A model generated the notes under the pieces. That model ran no database searches. It worked only from the letters and a program-made list of their open reading frames with translations, and was not told the origin of the DNA. From assembly GCA_964509425.1 (NCBI GenBank), contig CAZDWZ010000001.1:310001-374000 (forward strand): a DNA stretch of 64,000 nt. The letters run 5' to 3'. The stretch is from CAZDWZ01 sp964509425. GTDB lineage: Bacteria > Bdellovibrionota_C > UBA2361 > SZUA-149 > CAZDWZ01. Of this stretch, positions 17,174-24,402 are shown piece by piece (the stretch's first letter is position 1; the number at the start of each line of letters is the position of its first letter). A program made the translations under genes and the position numbers.

Positions 17174-17249
17174 AGGTGTGTAAATTTACCACCTTGTTTC
17201 AACACAAAAAATTGCCTCCTCGAATTAGGTGTGTTATTTTGCCATCTTG
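17174..17249. promoter_or_regulatory. Pair of operator-like repeats in a divergent promoter
   Basis: Two 23-bp direct repeats, 17174-17196 and 17227-17249, match at 19 positions (AGGTGTGT-A-A-TTT-CCA-CTTG pattern). Their starts are 53 bp apart, about five helical turns. The first copy is also a near-perfect dyad, AGGTG-T-GTAAA / TTTAC-CACCT, broken by one extra T. They lie between the HAF-repeat gene (minus) and the lipoprotein gene (plus). Position, symmetry and helical phasing fit a regulator binding cooperatively. The regulator is unknown; the DUF6502 protein encoded nearby is one candidate. Confidence 0.5.
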
Positions 17250-17281
17250 CACAGTCATTTTTTTCTCGCCGGGGACAATCT

Positions 17282-18085
17282 ATGTTTCGGAAACCCTTTT
17301 TTGACCGCTTCGTCGCCGCGTTTGCCCTGGTTCTCACCTTGGGTTTGGTGCTTCCCGGTTGCGGTGGGGGCTCAATGGGCACGGGGGTCGAGCCAAAATC
17401 GACTTTCAGCGGCTCGCTGAACTCTGAGCGCGGAGAACCCATCGTCGGCGCGCTCATTCGGCTCGTTGAAACGGGAGAGCAAACGCAAACCGGCGGTGAC
17501 GGGAGATTCCGGCTGGAATCGACTTTCGAAGGAAACGACGCTGCGTTTGAAATCACGGCCGGCACCGTTTTCGGCACTTTCGAGTTGAATAACCTGCATG
17601 ACGATGGTCTCGCGGTGAATCTTCAGCTCACGCTGGATCTCGAGCAGGGCACGGTGAGCTTAACAAATCTTTCCATCACCGCTAAAATCCAGGGAAGTTG
17701 TGACCCTTATTTCGAGAACAGTAGGATCATTCGTCAGGCGAATGCGGTTCCCGAGGGAACGACCTGCCCTTTTCGCGTGCGAGCTTCAGCGCAGTCTGGA
17801 TTCGTCGATGGACTTCGATTCGTATTGGAACGGCGCTCATGTGACCCGACATCATCGTGGATCGAAATTGGAGGTGGCTTCACCGGAACATCGGGACCCG
17901 GAAGAGGTGAGATTGTCTTTCGTTTCTCAAATTTGGAGGATCACTGCCTGTATCGAATTCGAGTACCCGTGGACCGTCCGACAATCGAGCCGCAGGTTTT
18001 CGAAGTTCATACGTTCCGCAAACAAGCGTTTGACGCGAGAGAAGACGTGTTGCCAGCCGGTCTACAATCACGGCAAATACAATGA
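17282..18085 (+). CDS. Lipoprotein with an N-terminal carboxypeptidase-regulatory-like fold
   Basis: 267 aa from the ATG at 17282. A signal peptide ends in the lipobox L-P-G-C (C27), so the mature protein is lipid-anchored; the following G-G-G-S is a flexible tether. Residues about 38-90 (F-S-G-S-L-N-S-E-R-G-E-P-I-V-G-A, T-G-G-D-G-R-F-R-L) match the carboxypeptidase-regulatory-like beta-sandwich common in surface proteins. The rest has paired cysteines and no recognised domain. Its last four bases overlap the start of the DUF6502 gene, so the two are coupled. Confidence 0.75.
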   Translation: MFRKPFFDRFVAAFALVLTLGLVLPGCGGGSMGTGVEPKSTFSGSLNSERGEPIVGALIRLVETGEQTQTGGDGRFRLESTFEGNDAAFEITAGTVFGTFELNNLHDDGLAVNLQLTLDLEQGTVSLTNLSITAKIQGSCDPYFENSRIIRQANAVPEGTTCPFRVRASAQSGFVDGLRFVLERRSCDPTSSWIEIGGGFTGTSGPGRGEIVFRFSNLEDHCLYRIRVPVDRPTIEPQVFEVHTFRKQAFDAREDVLPAGLQSRQIQ

Positions 18086-18933
18086 GTTCTCAAAGTCGAA
18101 ATGTACTTCGCAGCGCGCTCCACGGGCTTATACGACCGGTGGCGGCGTTTGCCTTGCGATACGGCTTTCGAATCCAGGAATTTCTAGAGGTAACAAAGCT
18201 GGTTTTTCTCGATGCTGCAGAGGACGAGATCCGAAGAAGCGGACACGAAGTCAGCGTCAGCAAGCTCTCGGTCGTGACGGGGATTCACCGGCGAGACGTG
18301 ATGCGGCTTTGGCGGGATGAAGAACAACCGAAAGCTGATACGGATGTCGTCATGCGTGTCATCGGACAATGGCAAGGCGATCGCCGCTTTCAAAGCCGGG
18401 GGAAACCGAAGATACTTCAGCTCTCCGGTGTTACCGGGGACTTCCGCGATCTCGTGTTCTCCGTCAGCAGCGATTTGAATCCCTATACGATTCTCTTCGA
18501 ACTAGAACGCGCCGGGGCCGTCGAAGTACGTGATGAAGGAATCCGCCTCCTTTCTCGGTCGCTTCAAATTTCAGGTGATTCGAAAAAGGGGTTGGGCGTT
18601 TTGGCAGCAGACAGCAGCGACCTCATCGCAGCAGTCACCGAAAATCTGTTGGAAAACTCAGAGGAGAGGAATCTGCATATCCGCACGGAGTTCGACAATC
18701 TTCCCCCGGAGAAAGAGAATGAAGTCCGGCGATGGCTACTCGATGAGGGAGTTAAATTTCATAAAAAAGCGGAAGACTACCTGGCACGGCTGGACCGCGA
18801 TTTGACTGTGCCCGGCAACACAAAAAGAAAGGAAGCACAGAGCGACAACGCGAACGAGGCAATACGCGCGGTAGTAGGAAGTTTCGGTTTTACCGAGACT
18901 CGATTCCAGAGGAAGCCGAAGACGCCGGAGTAG
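18082..18933 (+). CDS. DUF6502 family protein (HTH-like)
   Basis: 283 aa. The N-terminus (L-I-R-P-V-A-A-F-A-L-R-Y-G-F-R-I-Q-E-F-L-E-V-T-K split over two helices, then F-L-D-A-A) is characteristic of the DUF6502 family as I know it. It is followed by a helix-turn-helix-like segment around residues 52-75 (S-V-S-K-L-S-V-V-T-G-I-H-R-R-D-V). The C-terminal half is helical and charged. The fold suggests a DNA-binding regulator, but no member's function is known to me. Coupling (ATGA) to a lipoprotein gene and the repeated operator-like sites upstream suggest it may control this locus. Confidence 0.75.
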   Translation: MSSQSRNVLRSALHGLIRPVAAFALRYGFRIQEFLEVTKLVFLDAAEDEIRRSGHEVSVSKLSVVTGIHRRDVMRLWRDEEQPKADTDVVMRVIGQWQGDRRFQSRGKPKILQLSGVTGDFRDLVFSVSSDLNPYTILFELERAGAVEVRDEGIRLLSRSLQISGDSKKGLGVLAADSSDLIAAVTENLLENSEERNLHIRTEFDNLPPEKENEVRRWLLDEGVKFHKKAEDYLARLDRDLTVPGNTKRKEAQSDNANEAIRAVVGSFGFTETRFQRKPKTPE

Positions 18934-19014
18934 CCAGGAACCTTCGCGGACTCCTTTGCGAACAAAGCGCGCCGTCGCTTCGAGAGCGGCTTACCCGTCG
19001 CTTTGGAGACTCAA

Positions 19015-19638
19015 CTATCCCTCGGACAGAAGGGGCATCTCCACCTCTGAAATCGTCTGAGCGACGGATGGCGTCAGTGCGATATAACCCGACGGCGGGA
19101 GTACGCCGACTCTCAGCTCGTCAAAGTCCTGATCGAATCCGTAGCGGACCGCGGCGCCATTCTGACGGAGGAAGTCCCTTGCTTCCTTGTCTTTCCCCAA
19201 TCGTCGCAACCGCACAAATTCACCGGTTATTTTCCCGCTAAATACCAGCTCAGCGTCGAGAAAAACGACGCAACGGGTTTCGATGAACACCCGACCTACT
19301 TCCTCCTGCGAAACATTTCCGGCGACAAGACTATCGGCAGAGGAGAGGACATCATTTTCCGGGACGCTTTCCGGACAAAGAAGAAATGCGCGCTCCCGAG
19401 CGAATCGATAGACCCTCCAAGTCCCCGGAATCATCTCAAGCGTCAGTCCGCCGTAGTCCTGAACCGTTGAGGCATCGTTCCCCGTTTTCTCAAGCCCTTC
19501 CAAGAACTGAGGATTTCCCAACATGTACTGGTCGATCACCAATAGCTGGCCGGACTCGATGCGAACCGGCTCGGACTGTAGCGTCATCCGATCGGCGGCA
19601 GTTTCTAGGAGATTCTGGGTGTCTTCTGGTTCTAACAT
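19015..19638 (-). CDS. Unknown acidic cytoplasmic protein
   Basis: 207 aa from the ATG at 19638 (M-L-E-P-E-D-T); the frame is also open upstream to a TTG. No signal peptide or membrane span. The protein is acidic with mixed alpha/beta character, and one stretch (R-V-F-I-E-T-R-C-V-V-F-L-D-A-E-L-V-F) looks like adjacent beta strands. No catalytic or metal motif is visible. It is divergent from another unknown at 19752 and convergent with the DUF6502 gene. Not recognised. Confidence 0.6.
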   Translation of the reverse strand: MLEPEDTQNLLETAADRMTLQSEPVRIESGQLLVIDQYMLGNPQFLEGLEKTGNDASTVQDYGGLTLEMIPGTWRVYRFARERAFLLCPESVPENDVLSSADSLVAGNVSQEEVGRVFIETRCVVFLDAELVFSGKITGEFVRLRRLGKDKEARDFLRQNGAAVRYGFDQDFDELRVGVLPPSGYIALTPSVAQTISEVEMPLLSEG

Positions 19639-19751
19639 AACGCTCAAGGTGCCTTCGTTACCGGTCGATAGTTTAGAGAGTGCCGGAGATGTCAATCACG
19701 GGTTGCCACTCACAGGGGAAGTCTAAAGGTTCTTGCCGGGTTATAGCAACA

Positions 19752-20249
19752 ATGGCTGTTCAAACGCGAATTTCACCAGTCCTTGAGAATTTAGACCTGC
19801 AACGAGCCGGTCTGGGCCTCATCTACGACGCCGACAGTGTCACGCTGATTGGCAAGTTCTCAGACGAGCTCGCCGCACATCGCGCCAAAAAGCGCTGGAC
19901 AGAAGTTCTCAAGAGCCATTTCCTCCTCGACACGGAAAGAGACTTCGAGCTCATCGTCTCGAGTTCCCATGAAAATTCTCTCTACGCCGTAGTCTGCACG
20001 TTTGTATCCGCATGCGGACGATACGCATTCTGGCGGCTTATCAATCGCCAGGCACCGGAAGCAGAACTCAAGCTTCGAGGGCAGGCGCCCAACAAACCTC
20101 TGCAACCGGCAACTCCCGAGCCGACGCGCCTCAGCTGGAGCCAGGAAGCGGGTCAAACGACCTTCGTTCTCAGCTCGCTCGACGAGCAAATTGAACAAGC
20201 GAATGTCAACCGGGGCTTGATGAACCGGCTTTTGGACCTATTTCGCTGA
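19752..20249 (+). CDS. Unknown small cytoplasmic protein
   Basis: 165 aa from the ATG at 19752; a longer open frame upstream would run into the divergent gene's leader. No signal peptide. The first 110 residues look alpha/beta (L-G-L-I-Y-D-A-D-S-V-T-L-I-G-K-F, F-E-L-I-V-S-S-S-H-E-N-S-L-Y-A-V-V), followed by a proline-rich linker (about 113-124) and a helical end. No obvious ribosome binding site. Not recognised. Its spacing from the divergent neighbour (113 bp) suggests a shared control region. Confidence 0.55.
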   Translation: MAVQTRISPVLENLDLQRAGLGLIYDADSVTLIGKFSDELAAHRAKKRWTEVLKSHFLLDTERDFELIVSSSHENSLYAVVCTFVSACGRYAFWRLINRQAPEAELKLRGQAPNKPLQPATPEPTRLSWSQEAGQTTFVLSSLDEQIEQANVNRGLMNRLLDLFR

Positions 20250-20364
20250 ACCTGGAAACTCACGCCAATTCCAAATAGCTCGAAACCGGTTCTGCGGGGC
20301 GCATTCCTCGCTCCTAATCTGCGTTAAACTTCCCTGAAACCCTGAGCAGGTGTATTACCGGGGT

Positions 20365-21555
20365 ATGTTCTCATCCGTTTCAACGGCCATCTCTTGCCTG
20401 AAAACCTCCCGGTTCATCGCACTCTCGGACGACTGCTCCGCAGTCCCGTCACTCACGCTTGTCCGGGACGCAGCTCGAATCACACCCGACGACGTAAACT
20501 TCCTCGCAAGCCGGAGCCGGGGAGTAATTTGCGCGGCTATTGAAGAGGAACACCGAAGGCAGCTCGCCCTCCCGATGATGTCGCCTCCTCAATTACGGAA
20601 CGACCACAGCATTCAATTTGAATTCACCGTAAGCGTTGAGGCCCGCACCGGCGTGACGACGGGAATCTCGGCCGCGGATAGAGCGGCCACCCTTCGGACA
20701 CTCGCCCTCACCGACGATTCCCGACGAGATCTGGTAACACCGGGTCATATTTTTCCGTCTCGGGTTCAGAGTGGCGGAGTCCTCGTAAAGCCAGGAATCG
20801 CCGAGGCTGCCGTTGATCTCGTAAACCTTGCCGGGCTCCGCGCGGGTTCGAATCAGGCCATCCCATTCCCGACAGCAGTGTTTGCTCAATGTCTTGATGA
20901 ATCCGGACAGTTCCTCTCCCCAGAAGCGGAGAAGGAGTTCGTAAAACGATGGGACCTGCCGGTCGTTTCCGTCTCTGAGCTGATTCGTTATCGACTCGCC
21001 CACGAAGCAATTGTCTCACGAGTAGCAGACGCGCAGCTTCCCATCCCTTTTGCTCCTGGATTCCGTGCCGTGTGTTACGTCTCACATTCAGACGGCGCCG
21101 AGCACCTCGCCCTCGTTCATGGGGATCCGTCAAAAGAAAACAGTGCGGGTGAACCCGAAACTGTCCTCGTCCGCGTGCAATCTGAAAGTCCTTTCGCAGA
21201 CCTCTTCGGAGGGAAAAGCGGCAAAGGGTTGGCATCAATTCGAGTAGCGCTCCGTCTGATATCTGCGGAGACCTCGGGAGTCCTCGTGTATATCCGGCAC
21301 CCGCGTCGGCATTTACTCCAGCGTTCCGTCTTTGAGATGGCTTCGGCGGGAGCAAATCCGGGGCAACCGAACGAGCGTTCTCAGAAAGACGGAGTCGGTG
21401 CACTTCGTGAGCTGGGGATCGGAGCACAAATTCTCTCCGATCTCGGTGTACGGCGTGCGAGAATTCTTTCGAACTCGAAGCGCGATCTTTCAGGGCTTTC
21501 CGCATTCCGTATTGAGGTCGCGGGGCAGACACCCCTCTCGAACGAGGAGACATGA
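20365..21555 (+). CDS. RibBA/RibBX-like protein lacking catalytic residues in both domains
   Basis: 396 aa from the ATG at 20365. Residues about 1-200 align along their length with 3,4-dihydroxy-2-butanone-4-phosphate synthase (G-V-I-C, L-P-M-M, F-T-V-S-V-E-A, T-T-G-I-S-A-A-D-R, G-H-I-F-P, G-G-V-L, A-V-D-L-x-x-L-A-G). The metal-binding acidic loop R-E-N-E-G-D is absent, replaced by C-S-A-V-P-S at 24-29. G-H-T-E-A is G-I-A-E-A, and the C-E-L glutamate is Q. Residues about 205-390 resemble GTP cyclohydrolase II (L-G-I-G-A-Q-I-L-S-D-L-G-V-R), but the zinc cysteines are gone. RibBX proteins with a degenerate second domain are described in Proteobacteria; here the first domain is degenerate too. 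It overlaps the HD gene by ATGA. Confidence 0.85.
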   Translation: MFSSVSTAISCLKTSRFIALSDDCSAVPSLTLVRDAARITPDDVNFLASRSRGVICAAIEEEHRRQLALPMMSPPQLRNDHSIQFEFTVSVEARTGVTTGISAADRAATLRTLALTDDSRRDLVTPGHIFPSRVQSGGVLVKPGIAEAAVDLVNLAGLRAGSNQAIPFPTAVFAQCLDESGQFLSPEAEKEFVKRWDLPVVSVSELIRYRLAHEAIVSRVADAQLPIPFAPGFRAVCYVSHSDGAEHLALVHGDPSKENSAGEPETVLVRVQSESPFADLFGGKSGKGLASIRVALRLISAETSGVLVYIRHPRRHLLQRSVFEMASAGANPGQPNERSQKDGVGALRELGIGAQILSDLGVRRARILSNSKRDLSGLSAFRIEVAGQTPLSNEET

Positions 21556-22868
21556 GCACCGTAAGTTTCGCCGACGTCGCGCACCAGACTCTGATATTTG
21601 ATTCGGCAATTCCAGCCGAGAAGCTCGTTCTCAAACTTCTCGACAGTCGATGGATGCAACGGCTCCGACTCGTCGGACAGACCGGCAACACGAAATTGGT
21701 CTACATGTTTGCCGAGCACTCGCGGTTCGGCCATAGCCTTGGAGTCGCCTACCTGGCCGGTCTCCTCATGCGCCATCTTCGAACTCACTCCCCCGCGTTG
21801 GTTGAAGAATACGAGCTGGCTGTTCAAGCCGCCGCTCTGCTCCACGATATTGGGCACGTTGCTCCGGGGTCTCACCTCGGAGAGCGAATTTGGTGCCCGG
21901 AAGGTCGAGGACGCCATGAGATGGTTGGCTCCCGCGTCATTCGCGAAGACCAAGAGCTTAAGCAAATTCTCAATTCAGCGAGCGCAGGGTTAAGCGAGAA
22001 AGTCTGCAAGATTCTCGAAGACGACGACAGCCTTCCTCCATGGACCAGAGAGGTTATCTCCGGAAGCGGATGGAACGCCGACAGGGGGAATTGGTCGATC
22101 GTTGACAGCACGATGTGTGCGGTCAGTTACGGCCGATACAACGTCCTCGCGTTAATCGACGCATTTCGACTCACTTCCAACGGAGAGTTGGTACTTCAAG
22201 AGAGCCGCCTTGACGCCTTGACACATTTTTTCGTCGCGCGAGACTCGATGTATCGGCAGATTTACCAGCACCGAGCGCTGCAAGCAGTCGACTCGTTGAC
22301 GGAAAACGTCGCGCGCCGTGCCAGAGACGTCGCTCGAGAGGGCGGAGCGAACTCCGGCGAAGCAGCACGAAAGAATCTCGATTCGAAAGAGATCTTTTGC
22401 GACGACACGATGCTCAGTGTGCTTTTGAGCAATGATTACTCCACTGACCTTGCGGTGCCCACCCTCTTTCACATGACTGAACCCTGGTGGAGCTATCACA
22501 TCGCACGCTGGTGTGACTCGAAGGATGGAGTGTTGAGCGATCTCTCGATACGGCTGCGTGACCGCCGGCTCCTGAAAACAATCCGCGTCAACTCGGATGC
22601 GGAGCTCTCTGAGGTGAGTGCCCGTGCGACCGAAGCGGTTAAAAATTTCGGCTTGGATCCGCGATACTATCTTTCCGTGATCCAAGAAGCCGACACCCAT
22701 CGCGGAAAAGACGGAGACGTGCCTCAAATTCAGCTCGACTCCGGTGCGGTGGTCCCGGTTACCAAAGTCGAGCCCCTCATCGCACAACTCCTGGCAAAGC
22801 CGGTTTCGAATCGACGATGGGTTGCGGTCCCACAAGAAGTAAAGGCGAAATTGGGCTATGTTCGATAA
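21552..22868 (+). CDS. HD-superfamily phosphohydrolase (COG1078-like)
   Basis: 438 aa. Metal ligands of the HD domain are visible: S-R-F-G-H-S-L-G-V (first H), L-L-H-D-I-G-H (HD pair), and N-A-D-R where SAMHD1-type proteins have the last aspartate. The substrate-pocket segment that usually reads D-A-D-R-L-D-Y-L-L-R-D is changed to N-A-D-R-G-N-W-S-I-V-D, keeping two aspartates but losing Y and R, so the substrate may not be a dNTP. The C-terminal half (R-D-S-M-Y-R-Q-I-Y-Q-H-R) follows the family. It is coupled to the RibBA-like gene upstream (ATGA) and overlaps gspK-like by 11 bp. Likely a cytoplasmic nucleotide or phosphate-ester hydrolase. Confidence 0.85.
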   Translation: MSTVSFADVAHQTLIFDSAIPAEKLVLKLLDSRWMQRLRLVGQTGNTKLVYMFAEHSRFGHSLGVAYLAGLLMRHLRTHSPALVEEYELAVQAAALLHDIGHVAPGSHLGERIWCPEGRGRHEMVGSRVIREDQELKQILNSASAGLSEKVCKILEDDDSLPPWTREVISGSGWNADRGNWSIVDSTMCAVSYGRYNVLALIDAFRLTSNGELVLQESRLDALTHFFVARDSMYRQIYQHRALQAVDSLTENVARRARDVAREGGANSGEAARKNLDSKEIFCDDTMLSVLLSNDYSTDLAVPTLFHMTEPWWSYHIARWCDSKDGVLSDLSIRLRDRRLLKTIRVNSDAELSEVSARATEAVKNFGLDPRYYLSVIQEADTHRGKDGDVPQIQLDSGAVVPVTKVEPLIAQLLAKPVSNRRWVAVPQEVKAKLGYVR

Positions 22869-23976
22869 TACTCCAGCTCACGTCACCACTCAGGACACCG
22901 AGCCAACACAGGATATTGGGCGATCTGAAGAGTCGGGTTTCGCTCTCTTGCTCACGATTTTCATCATCACCATCACCAGCATTCTCATTGTCGAATTCGC
23001 GGATACGGTCCGCAGCTTCCAACGTTCTTCGCGCGCCGTAAGCGATCAGGTTCGTGGAATTTTCATACTCAAGTCGGCTGTCAACATCGGGGAGATGTTG
23101 CTCGAAGCGCCGAAGATGCCGGATAAGGTCGGCATGGATACGCTCACCGACACGTGGGCGATGATCGGCTCTGCTCCCACGCTTCCGATCGAGGGATTTC
23201 CGGGCGACCTGCGGCTCGAGATTGTTGATGAAGATGGAAAGCTTGACTTGAACTCGCTTGCCGCGACCGGAGGCAGCACGGTCACGCCCCGGACTCCCGG
23301 AACGAACCCGGTTGTTACTCCTGTAAACGACACGGGAACATTCTATCGGAACGCATTTCGCGATCTCTTCTACTTGATGGGGTTCCTGAGCGAAAAGTAC
23401 GAACCGAGCGAATTTCGCACCCTCGGAAACGCCGGCCTTGAAGCTCCCGACCAAGTCGCAACAATCATCGACTGGATCGACAAAGACACCGAGCCATTTA
23501 ATGCAGGCGGATTCGAAGGACAGGGGGCTGAAGGTTCCGGTGATAAAAATTGGTTCTTCAATCGGCCTTTTCGGAGCCTTTCGGAGCTTGCACTCGTGCC
23601 GGGTATGACCCTCGAACGGGTGGGACAAGTCGCGAGATTCGTCAGGGTTTCACAAGGCGCGGCCGGGGTCGGAGCCCGGACCATAAACATCAATACTGCC
23701 CCTCTGGAGGTGCTCCTCGCCACCGGTATTCCGCAGACGGTGGCGGAAGATATCGTTGGGAAGCGCCTCACCTACCCTTACCCCGCAGAAGCCTTAAATG
23801 GGATAATCAGCCTCGACCCCAAGCTCTCTGGTAAGCTCGCGGTCCAGAGTTCTGAGTTTATGGTGCTCGCCCGAGTTAACTTGTCGACGAAAACCCTCTG
23901 GGCTCGGGCCTATTTTGCGGTTCAACATACCGGGCTGACCTCCCGGGCCACGCTAAGGCTCCTAGAATTCTACTGA
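22858..23976 (+). CDS. Type II secretion minor pseudopilin GspK-like protein
   Basis: 372 aa. A leader of about 27 residues ends at E-S-G and is followed by F-A-L-L-L-T-I-F-I-I-T-I-T-S-I-L, the prepilin-peptidase site and hydrophobic stalk of class III signal sequences. Position +5, normally glutamate in pseudopilins, is not; GspK proteins are the exception that lacks it. The globular domain is large, as in GspK, with D-E-D-G-K-L-D-L-N and I-D-W-I-D-K-D-T-E-P segments that match the calcium-binding and helical regions of the family. GspK caps the pseudopilus tip. No other type II secretion gene is in the window, so it is separated from any gsp cluster. Confidence 0.85.
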   Translation: MFDNTPAHVTTQDTEPTQDIGRSEESGFALLLTIFIITITSILIVEFADTVRSFQRSSRAVSDQVRGIFILKSAVNIGEMLLEAPKMPDKVGMDTLTDTWAMIGSAPTLPIEGFPGDLRLEIVDEDGKLDLNSLAATGGSTVTPRTPGTNPVVTPVNDTGTFYRNAFRDLFYLMGFLSEKYEPSEFRTLGNAGLEAPDQVATIIDWIDKDTEPFNAGGFEGQGAEGSGDKNWFFNRPFRSLSELALVPGMTLERVGQVARFVRVSQGAAGVGARTININTAPLEVLLATGIPQTVAEDIVGKRLTYPYPAEALNGIISLDPKLSGKLAVQSSEFMVLARVNLSTKTLWARAYFAVQHTGLTSRATLRLLEFY

Positions 23977-23980
23977 TGTC

Positions 23981-24009
23981 TTGTCTTTTTCGACTCTCCG
24001 GGGTATTAC
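23981..24009 (+). promoter_or_regulatory. Possible promoter of rpmB
   Basis: TTGTCT (23981-23986) and TATTAC (24004-24009) are separated by exactly 17 bases and lie 34 bp before the L28 start codon. Each hexamer matches sigma70 consensus at four of six positions. A short dyad, CCGGG-N6-CCCGG (23998-24013), overlaps the -10 element. The promoter would let L28 be made independently of the upstream operon. Confidence 0.35.
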
Positions 24010-24042
24010 CCGGCCTCCCAAGAACCAGAATTTTATCAGTTT

Positions 24043-24282
24043 ATGTCTCGGAAATGCCAAATCTCAGGGAAGAAGAAGCAGCGCGGCTGCACTATTAGTC
24101 ATGCTCACAACAAGTCGCTCCGCACGTGGGAACCGAACTTGCAGTGGAAGCGCCTCTTCGATCCGGAATCCGGGAAGTGGGTGCGCCTCAAGATCTCCAC
24201 TCGCGTTCTCCGGACCATCGATCGGAAGGGACTCGCCGCAACTCTCCGGGATATGGGAACGAGCGTCGAAGAGCTTCAGTAG
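24043..24282 (+). CDS. rpmB: 50S ribosomal protein L28
   Basis: 79 aa, the usual size for L28, a large-subunit protein near the E site. The family pattern is clear: M-S-R-K-C-Q-I-S-G-K-K at the start, H-A-H-N-K-S-L-R-T-W-x-P-N-L, then W-V-R-L-K-I-S-T-R-V-L-R-T-I-D-R-K-G-L. Only one cysteine (C5) is visible, so it is of the zinc-free type. It is followed by a strong bidirectional hairpin. No clear ribosome binding site precedes the ATG. Confidence 0.95.
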   Translation: MSRKCQISGKKKQRGCTISHAHNKSLRTWEPNLQWKRLFDPESGKWVRLKISTRVLRTIDRKGLAATLRDMGTSVEELQ

Positions 24283-24337
24283 AGGTCTCGCGAGTCATCC
24301 CTTATCTCCGAGCGCCAAAACATTCTGTGTAAACGCC

Positions 24338-24371
24338 AAAACAAAACGCCGCACATGCGGCGTTTTGTTTT
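24338..24371. terminator. Strong bidirectional terminator between rpmB and the sensor kinase
   Basis: A perfect inverted repeat with 16-base arms (AAAACAAAACGCCGCA at 24338-24353 and its complement at 24356-24371) around CA. The stem is GC-rich at the tip and ends in a T run on either strand (CGTTTTGTTTT on plus). It lies between two convergent genes and should end transcription of both rpmB and the kinase. Confidence 0.9.
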
Positions 24372-24402
24372 GCTGCGCGGTTCACTCGCTCTCTCTTTCG
24401 TC

